A stretch of 64,000 bases of DNA from Ridgeia piscesae (Eukaryota; Annelida; Polychaeta; Sabellida; Siboglinidae), in NCBI GenBank assembly GCA_025642075.2, contig JAODUO010000128.1, forward strand, positions 248,501-312,500. The letters run 5' to 3'. Numbering within the stretch: position 1 is the first letter of the stretch; the number at the start of each line of letters is the position of its first letter. Positions 33,621 to 46,886 of this stretch are shown one piece after another. Under the pieces are notes generated by a model. The model was not told the DNA's origin. It did not search any database and saw only the letters and a program-made list of their open reading frames with translations. The position numbers and the translations under genes are program-made.

Positions 33621-34900
33621 TCTCCGTATTATCGCCTTTTGCCCTTTGGTATGTAAACTCCATACAGCCCTTTCTGGGGCTAACATAAGAGTTGTGCAGT
33701 GCGGTCCGCAATGATTAAGGTGCATGAACATGAAAGTGAATTTAGAAGAAAATAATAAAAACTGAAACGTACAAGTAACTGTGTAAACAAGTGTAGTAAT
33801 GTATGTAGATTAAAAACAGTCTCTGTATCAAATTTGAAGTCCAGTATAGTGGGTTGGAGCTACAAGGTTGATGGTACTGAGGGTTTGTTGGAATGGGTGT
33901 AGTGTTGGTATGCTTATAACTTCTGGAGGAGTACGTGTTGGTACTATCAGTATCTTCAGTTATTATTAGCATGTGATCGTCAGGTGTCACTGCTATAGAT
34001 GAAAATTATAGAAGAGTACTGGGAGTTTTTCATATAATAATAATGTAGGTATATGTATGTTAATTGCTTACAATAAAACCATCAAAATCAAGTGATGGGA
34101 GAAACATGATTTGAGAAACATACAGCAACTTGTATATAAGTTAACGTTACATGCACATGAATATGGCAGGTAAATAGATTAGGTTTTAACAGGAAAAACC
34201 ACAAACCAATACTGTGTTACTCGTACATCATAAGTCAAGCAAGTATTGATTTAAGTCTAGTATTAATGTAAACATATTTTTTCCGATTTAGTGACACCAA
34301 TTAAAAGTATATTTCCGGGGGTTGCACGGTACCCCCTCCTTCCGACTAGACTAGAAGTTTCTGCTCTCAGAACTAACGACTGGTTCCGATAAACTTTTGA
34401 AGTCTGCAAATTTATGTCCTACTTTATAATCCACGAAATCTCAAATCGTGTGAGATTTGTTTGTCTGGACAAATAGTCTCGGAGCTGCTCTACGCTTTTC
34501 AACCATATCCAGTCGAATAGTGCCTGGGCTATTTGACCGTATCGGGTCGAATAGCCACTCTGTAATTTTTATTGATACAGGCCTGTATTGAATGTTTATT
34601 TTATTTGTATATATTTGGGATGTTTTCTTCAAGGTTTGGCTTTATTGTATAATTCCTTAAATACTGAATCTTTGCTGGTCTGACCCTTAGTTAAAAGCAA
34701 CCCCTACCTAATGTGTGGCTGAATAATCAACATGATGACTGTGGCCACCGAATGGATAAGAACAACTAAATAAGCTATTGCAATATTTTGAAGTGGGGTA
34801 CTTGCAAAAGTGTGTAAAAACATCAAGGTAATTATTTCCTTTTTCAGTGGACAAGTTAAATATTTGATGTTTATAGTATATGCAGTTTTGACAGCAGAAC
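33621..34900. other. Intergenic upstream of ZNF-C
   Basis: No gene or repeat supported. An upstream ZNF exon and promoter would be expected somewhere in this direction but I cannot point to one. Confidence 0.4.
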
Positions 34901-34977
34901 TTAGACATTCATGTGTACCATTTGGAACATTCACCTTATTATGTTTACATTTTAGTTGTTGGGCACACTGCACTGTC

Positions 34978-36561
34978 ATGGCAAAGATTGGAGATAACCA
35001 AGACATTAGTGCAGTGTCTGAACAATCCTCAAGTTCAGATATTAACACCACCATGAAATACATAAAGTCTGAAATGCAGATGCAAGAGACTGAGTTTGAA
35101 GAAGGAATTCCGCCTGTAAACAACACAACTCAGCAGACGACATGTGGAGAGACTGAGAGTGATCCAGACTTCGAGGTGAAGTCAGAGACGGTCGAGTCTG
35201 AAGCTGGTAGCAGTGGAGAGACGAGACGTTGGGTGGTGTGTGAGGGCGGCGTACTGAAGGAAATCAAAGTAGAGCCGACTGACTGGAACCCAGACACACG
35301 TGAGACATCAATGTGCAACGAGAACATTGATCAAGAGGAACTTTGTAATAAGACTAATGGCGAGGTTGGTGATCAGCTAAACAATGTCTGGCCGTATATC
35401 TGCGTTACATGTGGAAAGCCATTCAAACAGAAAAGTCGCCTTACTATCCATGAAAGGACTCATACAATGGTGAAACCATACACATGTGCTACATGTGGAA
35501 AATCATACAAGCAGAAAATTCACCTTACTACCCATGAAAGGATTCATACAAACGTGAAACCACACACTTGTGTTACGTGTGGAAAGTCATTCACACGATC
35601 TGATGGCCTTACAGTCCATGAAAGAATTCATGCAAACGTGAAGCCATACGGTTGCGTCATATGTGGAAAATCATTTATAACATCTTCTAGTCTTAGGGTT
35701 CATGAAAGGATGCATACACATGTGAGGCCTTACACTTGTGGTACGTGTGGAAAATCATTCAAGTATTCAAGTTCCCTTAATGACCACGAAAGAATTCATA
35801 CAAATGTGAGGCCGCACACTTGTGTTACATGTGGAAAATCATTCAGACGACCAGGTGACCTTACTGCTCATGAAAGGATTCATACAAATGAGAAACCATA
35901 TGTTTGTGTTACATGTGGGAAGTCATTCAAACAGCCAGGTCACCGTAATGACCATGAAAGGATTCATACAGATGCTAGGCCATATACTTGCCTTAAATGT
36001 GGAAAGTCATTCAAACGATCTTGTGACCTTGCTACCCATGAAAGGAATCACACAAATGAGAAGCCATACTCGTGTGTTAAATGTGGAAAATCATTCAGAC
36101 GATTATATAACCTTACAACCCATGAAAGGATTCATACACATGAGAAGCCATATACCTGTGTTACATGTGGAAAGTCATTCAAACGACCTGGTTACCTTGC
36201 TGAGCATGAAGTGATTCATACAGACGTTAAGCCATACAGTTGTGTTGCATGTGGAAAGTCATTCAAACGAACTGACCAACTTATTGAGCATGAAAAGATT
36301 CACACAAATTTGAAGCCATACATTTGTGCTACATGTGGAAAGTCATTCTATCGATCTGTTGGCCTTGCTATCCATGAAAGTATGCATTCATGTGTGAAGT
36401 CTTTCACATGTGTTACGTGTGGAAAGTCATTCAAACGTCCTGGTAACCTTACAGCCCATGAAATGATTCATGCAAATGTGAAGCCATGTATGTTACATGT
36501 CGAAAGTGATTCAAACGATCAGGGATCTTTACAGTCCGCAGAAGGCTTCACACAGACCTGA
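34978..36561 (+). CDS. C2H2 zinc-finger protein ZNF-C (the intact member)
   Basis: Predicted nuclear DNA-binding protein of 527 residues. The start at 34978 follows the acceptor TTACATTTTAG (AG 34954-34955). Residues 1-138 are the family module: KYIKSE, an acidic TEFEEG stretch, TTCGETESD, FEVKSETVES, RRWVVCEGG, KEIKVEPTD and IDQEELCN. Three hydrophobic-K-x-E motifs (IKSE, VKSE, IKVE) fit SUMO attachment sites. Thirteen C2H2 fingers follow, all with both Cys and both His. Residues at helix positions -1,2,3,6 differ between fingers: QSRI, QIHT, RDGV, TSSV, YSSD, RGDA, QGHD, RCDT, RYNT, RGYE, RDQE, RVGI, RGNA. This predicts a long, specific DNA target. Linkers are HTNVKPY-like instead of TGEKPY. 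The frame ends in a one-base-shifted 14th finger (CMLHVESDSND). I see no KRAB, SCAN, BTB or ZAD domain. Confidence 0.9.
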   Translation: MAKIGDNQDISAVSEQSSSSDINTTMKYIKSEMQMQETEFEEGIPPVNNTTQQTTCGETESDPDFEVKSETVESEAGSSGETRRWVVCEGGVLKEIKVEPTDWNPDTRETSMCNENIDQEELCNKTNGEVGDQLNNVWPYICVTCGKPFKQKSRLTIHERTHTMVKPYTCATCGKSYKQKIHLTTHERIHTNVKPHTCVTCGKSFTRSDGLTVHERIHANVKPYGCVICGKSFITSSSLRVHERMHTHVRPYTCGTCGKSFKYSSSLNDHERIHTNVRPHTCVTCGKSFRRPGDLTAHERIHTNEKPYVCVTCGKSFKQPGHRNDHERIHTDARPYTCLKCGKSFKRSCDLATHERNHTNEKPYSCVKCGKSFRRLYNLTTHERIHTHEKPYTCVTCGKSFKRPGYLAEHEVIHTDVKPYSCVACGKSFKRTDQLIEHEKIHTNLKPYICATCGKSFYRSVGLAIHESMHSCVKSFTCVTCGKSFKRPGNLTAHEMIHANVKPCMLHVESDSNDQGSLQSAEGFTQT

Positions 36562-37440
36562 AGCCAAACCCTTTGTGTGGAAATTCATATTGCCGTACCT
36601 TTCATAAAAACATCAACTCAGATGCTTCCACACATAACTAGTGTCCTCACAAGATCAAACCCATATACTGTTCATACAAAAGTGCAATAAAAATCTGAAT
36701 TCTGAAGCTATACACTTATGTGGATTATCATTTGACAGTCATGTAACTTTACAGGTCATGAAATAATACGTACCAGTGAAATCGTCTAACCCTACTGTCT
36801 GTGAAAGGAAAATGTGGGTAGTTTTGCAGTTTAGTCCCGCAACTCGATAAAATCATGAAAACAGCCACTTTCGTGTTGTGATAAACAAATATGTACATGT
36901 GTACACCATTTTCATCACAGGAAACTCCAGTAAGTTGGTCACTGTTGAAGTATTTGTTACCTCTCCACGTATGCATGTAAATAAATGCATGTAAACACCA
37001 TGCATTTTGATCGATAAATCACAAAAGACAATTTTTGTGTTTTTTGATCATGCGACAAGTGTACACTTGTAGTATAGGTCCAGTAGATGCATGACGTGAA
37101 AGTACAAGTCGCTGTCTTGACGTTTGGACTTCATGGCAGTAGGCTCTATACCCACTACCCATACGGAAGTAAGTAAATTTGTGGCTCCATCCGGCTAGGG
37201 TTATATCTGTGTGCACGTGTATCTAGATAACTATATAATAAACAGATTTGAACGTGACGATTTGTTCGTATTAATGTATATAGTGTTATGCAAGCAATGT
37301 ACCGTTAACAGCGGTCAATGATCGGCCATCATGCGAAGAACAACTGGCAAAATCACCCTTGGATAGACGATGCTAATCGGTATAAAGTTGTGCCAGTTCT
37401 CAGAATGCATGAGAACTACTGTACCCCCAGGATCAAAGTT
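36562..37440 (+). other. 3' flank of ZNF-C with finger relics
   Basis: At 36,695-36,780 degraded finger sequence is still legible (AAGCTATACACTTATGTG, then TTTACAGGTCATGAAA). 37,225-37,300 (ATAATAAACAGATTTGAACG) aligns with 52,280-52,340 after ZNF-D. No gene. Confidence 0.55.
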
Positions 37441-37451
37441 CCACGTGAACG

Positions 37452-37690
37452 ACATACATACATACATACATACATACATACATACATACATACATACATA
37501 CATACATACATACATACATACATACATACATACATACATACATACATACATACATACATACATACATACATACATACATACATACATACATACATACATA
37601 CATACATACATACGTACATACATACCGTACATACATACCGTACATACATACCGTACATACATACCGTACATACATACCGTACATACCGTA
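37452..37690. repeat. (CATA)n microsatellite with CATACCGTA variant end
   Basis: About 40 CATA units, then a higher-order unit of ACATACATACCGT repeated about five times at the right end. Confidence 0.97.
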
Positions 37691-37699
37691 CATTCCACT

Positions 37700-38610
37700 C
37701 ACGTAAACAGCGGGTCGGGAAAAATGTGCAGAATAGGATTAAACTGTGTAACGCGATCTAACGCTGGAAAAAGCGTTGGCCGGATATCATCAGGAGTTCA
37801 GAAATAAACGCTGAGCAAGCGAATGCGTGGAATTCCTTTGGTGACACGGACGTGCATGCGACGAAAGAGGCAAAAGAACTAGAACGAGAAGCGACAATTG
37901 GTATTGTTGTGACTTCGTTTTGTAGGAAGACACGATAGAGGCAATGAAATGTCCATGTTAGGGCCGGAAATGTAGGCTATGTCTGGGACTAAACATATAT
38001 GGTGTTAAGGCTCTACTTGTGCTGGAACGAAATTCATTTTAGGGTACGTGTGCCGAGAACAGCCAGAGGCTGAGCTTTAGCACCATTTCTATTTTATAAC
38101 AATATCGCGGTGGATCTTAACATCGAAAGACACAAGCGGGGTTGCTGAAAATGTATCACCGCCAACAATTATTTGTTCCCCGTCTCACTTGATGACGCGC
38201 CACCAAAATTAGCCGCCACTGATGGTGACTTAAGTCAATCCACTAACCGGGAATCACCCGTGTCTCAAAATGTTTAATCGGAAGACCTGTCTGGTGAATG
38301 TTCTGTGTTTTATCTTAAAAGTTTATGTGGTTTGCTTATGTCACTATCACAATTTTACACGACACCTCCGCCAAGCTTTGCCTTTTCTAACAATGCGCCA
38401 GTGACATAAACGATTTGGCTTACGTCACTGGTTCGGTACCTCAAGATGGCAGTGCCCTGAGTCCAAAATAGCATATGGTTTTGGTACAGTTATACCACAA
38501 TTAATTTTTTATTAACGATTTTTTTGGCAAAGTTACTATGCACAACCAATATCTTATACTGTACGTTAATACTGTGTAACCTCTTACCTGCTGGAGTATC
38601 CATTTAATCT
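37700..38610. other. Intergenic; contains a second copy of a block C segment
   Basis: 38,200-38,330 (GTCAATCCACTAACCGGGAA ... GGTGAATGTTCTGTGTTTTA) resembles 39,780-39,860 (GTCAATCCGGAATC ... GATGAATGTCCTGTGTG), so part of the flank is internally duplicated. No gene is recognised. Confidence 0.5.
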
Positions 38611-38817
38611 TAATGTTAAAACGCACACCCGTCGGCACCAGTGCAAAATGAAGCAGTAAACGCTGCGATTTTTTGGCGACGATGCAACAACTATCTACCA
38701 CAATCATCATGTAATACAAAGATAGCCAGTATAGTGTACCACAACAACAACCTGTATTACTGCCACCCACTACAAGAACGACCCTCTACAACAGCAACTG
38801 CTAATACCGCAGTAACA

Positions 38818-38965
38818 ATAGTAGCAGTGGCTAGAACTTTGATCTCGACTAAGAGGATCAAGGTTGAATTTTTTACTACCGAGTCAAAACCTGGGCAAGA
38901 GTTCCAAATTGCTGTATTTTACAAAGTTTTGTGAATGAGTACCTGGATATAGACAGTAGTGGATA
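38818..38965 (+). mobile_element. tRNA-related SINE copy 1 (partial)
   Basis: AGTAGCAGTGGCTAGAACTT resembles a tRNA box A and AAGGTTGAATTTT a box B. The downstream GACAGTAGTGGATATGTTTA is shared with the SINE at 59.1 kb. The copy loses similarity after about 38,965. Confidence 0.55.
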
Positions 38966-39549
38966 TGTTTATACGAAAGTGACAATGGAGACAGGTTCCC
39001 CCACTGTTCAGCCGGAGGGGGACATCATTGGAAATATGCCCCCCTTCAGTTCAGAAAAAAAAAAAAATTTACTGGCATATAGCGAGATTGATCACTCACC
39101 TCTTTTTAAAAAGACCCACTTACGTCTAGTAGTAAAATTACTATACCCAGATATATAAACTTCCGACTACACAATGGAAAATCACTATATAAATTGCTTA
39201 GTTGGCCGCAGCGCGCAACTTGTTCTTAGTCGATTAAATATTCATCATGCCCGGCTCTATCATTTTGCATTGATTTAATAATTAATGGGCACTGGCCATC
39301 AACCACATAGATGATTAATGGTTTGCCCTGTCATCCCTTATTTTGCAGCCTGGGGAAATGCATGATACTCGCCTAAGGCGGAACCAGAGGATTCGTGAAC
39401 TTTGTGTAATTTGATCCCATTTGAGTGATGACAAATTTCTTTGCCAAAATTGGGGTTTGGGAATTTCTACACAGGCACCCCTGTAACAGTGTAACCTCTG
39501 CATCTCGTCACTCAGACCAACAATAAATTATATTTTATTGTTACTAAAA

Positions 39550-39645
39550 CGTGTGTGGGTGTGTGTGTGCGTGTGCGTGTGCGTATGTGTGAGTGAGTGA
39601 GTGAGTGAGTGAGTGAGTGAGTGAGTGAGTGAGTGGTGTGTGTGT
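39550..39645. repeat. GT/GTGC/GTGA compound microsatellite
   Basis: GT-rich units change to about 12 GAGT repeats at the right. Confidence 0.95.
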
Positions 39646-40289
39646 ATTTTAGTCCCGCGTCACCCCATTTTTTATCGCGGATTAACTGCACGTTCTGAAA
39701 AAAATTGAGGCCTAGATACTGCATGCACTATAACATATATAAACACTTAAAATTATCTTTTACAAGTCGCCACAAATGTAGCTGAAGTCAATCTGTCAAT
39801 CCGGAATCGATCGTCTGTAATGATTCATCGTCTGATGAATGTCCTGTGTGTTTACTTTAAAACAATGGTTCATTCTATTAAACTATATCATCAATATTCC
39901 TTGTGTTGCACAATATGATTCGTAATAATAACATAATATTTATTCAGAATGTGCCCGCTATAATTATACAGCGTTCATTAAAGCATATACATTGGACTAC
40001 TTTTCAGTGGGGCCGTCATACCCTTAATCTAAGTATCTAAGTCAGATGTACAGCTATACACTGTTAATTTTATGTAAAATAATAAGATGCAACAGTTCAA
40101 CATTATAATTAAATTAAATTGAAATTAATAAAATCAACAAAATATACAAATATGGTATAACTGCGAAATAAGCTGCCCTTAGCTCAGTTTGTTAAAGCAT
40201 TCTATATAAACCTTTTTTACATTTATCTTTGAACTCTTTATAGGTTTGACTATGTTATATGAACGTAGTTGTGCATTATGTTCTGTATA

Positions 40290-40600
40290 ATATAATCAAA
40301 GGCATCGTAGAGACAGCTGCTGTGTCGCCCTTTCGTGGCTCTTTTAGTACTACAATTAGAATAGATTATCAACCGACAGAGGGCGCAACTATTCGCCAAT
40401 TCTCTCGAAGCGAGAACAGATATCATATGCATGTAATAAGTAGTGTAATTTCCGCGGACACTGAATCACCATTACTTTGCAACGGTACACAATAATTAAC
40501 ATAAACTAATGTAGCTAAATGTGTGGTTGTACCAAATAGATAATTGTATACTTTGATAACTAGTCTAGTAAATAGCCCTATTATCGCTCTATACTTATAC
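40290..40600 (+). repeat. Dispersed repeat family D, copy 4
   Basis: AGAGGGCGCAACTATTCGCC, ACGGTACACAATAATTAACA and AGCTAAATGTGTGGTTGT match copy 5 at 55.68-55.99 kb. Copy 4 and copy 5 were carried by the segmental duplication. Confidence 0.65.
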
Positions 40601-40776
40601 GGTGTGACCAGAATCCCGGTTTGACCGACGATAAATTATGCAATAATACAGTTATAGACTATATAGTTATAGGTAATCTTCCAGTTAACTGGCCTAAATG
40701 ATTAGGGTTTTTTCAAAAGGGTTTTACAAGGTTTTTCAATGTGTTTGGAATGTCATTCTGCATCACTTCCGCTAAA

Positions 40777-41286
40777 CCTAACGTAACGGTATGACTAAAA
40801 GGTGCACGACCATGAAATAGGTTATCGGTGGATATTATGACGATTAATGACATCTATGTGGTATACGTGTGCATTATGTAAAACATAGAGTGCTAACTTA
40901 AGAGTGTAACTAAGAGTGATGCACTTTGGGCATTTTGTGCGATCGTCTGAACGAACCCACTTTTGCCATGGCATCGCTACCTGGTGAATGACGTTATAAC
41001 TACAAAGATAAATACTTAGGTTAGGGTAAGTGTCAAAAGTGGAAAGTACCGTCAAAGATGCATCAAATAAATCTTCCGTTAAATAACCAATTCTGCTCAA
41101 TCATACAATTTGTATGTTATTTTACACTTGCTGTAAATGTTTTGCGAAAAATACCCATATAATTTAGAACGTCTGTAATTTTGCCTGAGAATTAGCTGAC
41201 TAGGCATTACAGTAGAGTGAGATTTATATAATGTCTTGGACATATATTTGCTAATCTTTGACACTTGACATGTTTGCCATCCACAG
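40777..41286 (+). repeat. Foreign segment nested in left arm, carrying THAP-gene 5' sequence
   Basis: About 510 bases present only in the left arm. 40,920-41,100 matches the THAP upstream exon region (GCGATC, TCGCTACCTGGTGAATGACG, TTATAACTAC, GGTAAGTGTCAAAAGTGGAAA), but no THAP coding sequence follows. No clear terminal repeats of its own. Confidence 0.6.
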
Positions 41287-41379
41287 ATATAATTTTTTTA
41301 AATTGTGTTTTAGATCCCTTTAATGCCATGGACTCGACGTAAATAAGCCAATATGGGCATGTGCAGATAGTGCTCCCCA

Positions 41380-41486
41380 GGGCTCATATGCATGTCCCCA
41401 GACTAGCTTAGGCGCCGCACAGGCGCTACCCTCCGACTAACTGTGCCGTGGCCTAGCGAGTGATTCAGTCGGTATGCATGAGCCGG
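41380..41486. repeat. Inner (Harbinger) terminal inverted repeat, left
   Basis: Starts GGGCTCATATGCATG, has GACTA further on and ends TCGGTATGCATGAGC. The complement of 46,031-46,117 has the same order (GGGCCGTATGCATG, GACTAACT, CCGGTATGCATGAGC). Diverged but collinear. Confidence 0.6.
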
Positions 41487-41657
41487 TCGCAGTGCGATTT
41501 AGCCGCCGCATAGTTGGTCTGCAGACCGCGATCATGAGAGTCAGTTTGAAGAGCTATTACCGCTTCGAAACAGGGATTCCCCACGAATTGTGCCGCATTG
41601 CGCACGCGCGCGGTGACGCACAGGGTCAAAGCGGCGGTTCATCGCAGGACGTGGTAA

Positions 41658-43850
<2,193 letters not shown>

Positions 43851-43859
43851 TTCCGCGTG

Positions 43860-45942
43860 TTGAGGATCGTTGAGAGAATATATACCCACTGTCCCCAAGA
43901 AACACACCAGTCAATGATTTTCGTGGCGACTCGAATGCTGCAAACAGCTGCGATTCCCTCAGGATTCTGGAATCTTGCGCTGAACCCGGCCACTTGGCAA
44001 ATGGCAGTGCAGTTCATAATCCTCATGTCAGCATCACATATCAACTGCAACAGAGACAGATGACACTCATTTAATGTGCATGTTTATATACACGAGTCAA
44101 TGTATTTTTTTAAATACTTTATGTTGTGTAGTTATTACTAGTTTGTGCATGAAACAAAACCGTGTCTTAAATTTTATTTAGAAGTGGTCATTAGCACAGG
44201 GGTGAAATAAAATTATCTCTTTTGTAACTGATGCATTTCAAACAGCACTTTATTGTTAAATTCAAATGACACAGTAAAATAGTACCTGAATGTTTTTGCA
44301 TTTAAACACATTTATAGCATTAAACATGCAAATACCAAAAAGTGAACATAGGTAAAAAGATCCAAGTATCCCACATAATTCCCTTGATCTGTCATAATAA
44401 AAACACCCTTTCCATTCAAGCAATAAACACCTAGCATGCAGGAATCTCTATATATACTATACTGTCCTCAAAGTGTAGCCATGTGTTATCTATCAGCTGC
44501 AAGGAGCACTTGAACAAACAATAGTAGGAGCTGGTGGCTATGGGCAGGTGTCTGGTGTTACTAATTGGAATTAAGTGGCCAGTGCAAATAAGGCTGCTAC
44601 TTTAATCAGAGGAAACATCAGTGACTAGCACAAGAGGCAACATTAACTGTTTCCCAATGTACAGTGTATAGGTGTTTCACATAAGTGAATAATAATTATT
44701 ATTCAAGGACCCTGTATATGTGGTCAAATCAATACATCATCATATTTGTGTCATTATTACATGATACATTCCTATATAGCTACAGTTGGTATGCTGTCAA
44801 ATGTCAACAATGTAGGCAAGTAATGCTGTTTGAGAAACTCCTACCTCCCCTCAGACCATACAGAGCAAATATGTGTTAGCAGTCTTATTAGTAACAAAAC
44901 AAAGCTGCTCATAGGTGACAACTAGACAATTTACCCTGCTTTCATTGGTATGACCTCAGTGATAATGGGTTTTTTTCTTACTAGAAAATGTGGTCAATTT
45001 TCAAATGATCTAGTGAAAATTTTGACTGAAAAAAAGCGAATGAAATCTAACTCTTCATTTAATAATAACCGTACTCAAATAAAAGTACTTGAAATATTAT
45101 TTGAAAAAAAATCAAATAATTTAGGGAAGAATTTAAATACAAATTTATACAACCGATTAATTTTAAGTAGTGTCAAATACAATTACAAATAGTTAATACA
45201 ATTTATTTATATTTCAATTATGAAGTTGTATTTAAATCTATGTTTGATCATGTATTCGTATACTTTTACAATGGTTGCTTTGGTACACACATGCACACGC
45301 AAAACACACAGATTCATTCCAAGTACTTCAAGAAATAGTTCAGTAAATAGGTTATTACCTAGTATGTTACAACAGAGTCACATTGCATAAAGGTTCTGGG
45401 AAATTTAAACTATTTGATAAATCACACGTTACCTGGACGTTTATCGAGTGAAAATTCTTCCTGTTGACATATTCGTGCGGGCGTGGGTCCCGTCAATGCA
45501 TGCCACCACGGTGGGGAATCCTGCTAGCCGGAGGAACTTCGCCTTGTGCCGGTCGGCTTGTTGTTGCGTCGGTAGCTGCATCTACTCATGCATCCGAGTG
45601 ACCAAAACGTTGGTCACACGGTATATGGTTCGGGATACGGTTGACTGGTCGATGCCGATGATCTCAGCCACCAAGTTTTAGAAACAAACTTGCATACATC
45701 CGCAAAGCCACTACAACTTGCAGAGTAGCCGGCAAGGGGCCTTGTCGCGTGTCGGGGTACTCTAAGTCGTCTCGCAGTTCATGTACGATTGTAAGGATAT
45801 CGTGTCGGCGAAATCTAAAATTGTATAACTCCACGTCGTCGTACACATCCAGTGGATTCCTCCTATCCCGGAATACCCGATTTCGCTTCAAATTCCTCCT
45901 GTGTTTACTTTTCCAAACTACCACGGCCGCCATTTTCACCAC
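43860..45942 (-). pseudogene. HARBI1-like (PIF/Harbinger) DDE transposase, broken
   Basis: Exon 1 runs from 45,942 down to a donor CCAG|GTAACG (exon end 45,433). It contains RNPLDVYDDVELYNFRFRR, LPATLQVVVALRMYAS, a frameshift, NLVAEIIGIDQSTVSRTIYR, an in-frame stop, then VVACIDGTH at about 45,505-45,484, which is the first catalytic Asp motif. EYVNRKNFHSINVQ follows in a shifted frame, with a few residues missing. Exon 2 starts at 44,044 after CTCTGTTGCAG with LICDADMRIMNCTA. In another frame come KWPGSAQDSRILRESQLF and LGDSGY (about 43,899-43,882), the second catalytic Asp motif. The segment with the last Glu is not found, and the sequence beyond runs into the 3' exon of the convergent Myb/SANT gene. 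The transposase would be inactive. Confidence 0.8.
44047..45432 (-). other. Intron of the HARBI1-like gene
   Basis: Bounded by matching GT and AG signals on the - strand. AT-rich, with only short open frames (44,685-44,879; 44,950-45,192) lacking any domain. Confidence 0.55.
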
Positions 45943-46030
45943 CGCCTAAGAGTTACACCTCCTAGCTAGCGAGCCTAGAGATAGGCGGTCGAAGTGCGGG
46001 CAACAGCCTAAAATTGAGCCTATGCGGTGC

Positions 46031-46117
46031 TCATGCATACCGGATTAGCGAACTTGCGACCTCGCAACCGAGTTATACCCAGTTTCACGAGTTAGTCCCT
46101 GGCCATGCATACGGCCC
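46031..46117. repeat. Inner (Harbinger) terminal inverted repeat, right
   Basis: Complement of the left inner repeat at 41,380-41,486. It begins about 90 bases upstream of the HARBI1 start (45,942), as expected of an element end. Confidence 0.6.
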
Positions 46118-46886
46118 AGACGCATCACGACCGCAAAGGCAATGTCTTGCGATTTGTCTCCAAAACTAAGGCTATATCATTCATTATCATTCTGTATAAT
46201 ACAGATTTATTTGTTTTAAGCATAAGTTTATAAAATATGGCTAAGTGTTTTTTTATTTTGACTTCGCTATGCACACGCAAGACATCGCGGCCATGTGCGG
46301 CCTATGACATCGGCTCATTTACGTCAACAGCATTAACTTGATCTAAAACACAATTTAAAAAAAAATATCTGCCTTCTTTTTAGCGGAAGGGATACAGGAT
46401 GACATTCCAAACACATCGAAAAAACGTCGTAAAACGTTTTTAAAAGGCCCTGATAATTTAGGCCAGTTAACTGGAAGATAACCTAGTTATAATGGTATGT
46501 TATGCTAGCGCGCTGTCGATCATCAATTGCGCCATATGCGAAACGGTTTGCTACTTGGCGAAAATAAAATAAAACTCTTTGCCAAATTGCTGAAACGTTA
46601 TTTTTCGTCTTTATTATTGACATTATCAGCAGTACATGATTGCAATATTCACTGCCCGGTTCTGTTGAAGTTGCCAAGCAGAGTAAACAATAGGTCGCTA
46701 ATCCCTCCATTTAGCCACACTTATAGACAGTAGCATAGCTTAATTTAATTAAGAATTGTGTTGCCTGCACAATGGGGACTTGCTGGATGACTCTAATTAC
46801 ATGTTTGACTCTCGAGTATCCAACGCTGTACCTGACAGGTTCCCTATTATCACTCAGTGTCGGCGCCGTCACATGGCATGATCATT

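Larger units (their letters stand above)
38620..40660 (+). repeat. Duplicated flank block (paralogue of 52.64-56.04 kb)
   Basis: Collinear matches to the region after ZNF-D include GCTGCGAATTTTGGCGACGATG-like text (38,660), CCTGTATTACTGCCACCCAC (38,750), GATGAATGTCCTGTGTG (39,835), TGCACAATATGATTC (39,905), TTGGACTACTTTTCAGTGGG (39,993) and CAGAGGGCGCAACTATT (40,377). The two blocks are therefore products of one segmental duplication that also included the ZNF. Confidence 0.8.

Noticed and set aside
44685..45192. Two small + strand frames
   Set aside because: They lie in the AT-rich intron of the HARBI1-like gene with no recognisable features.
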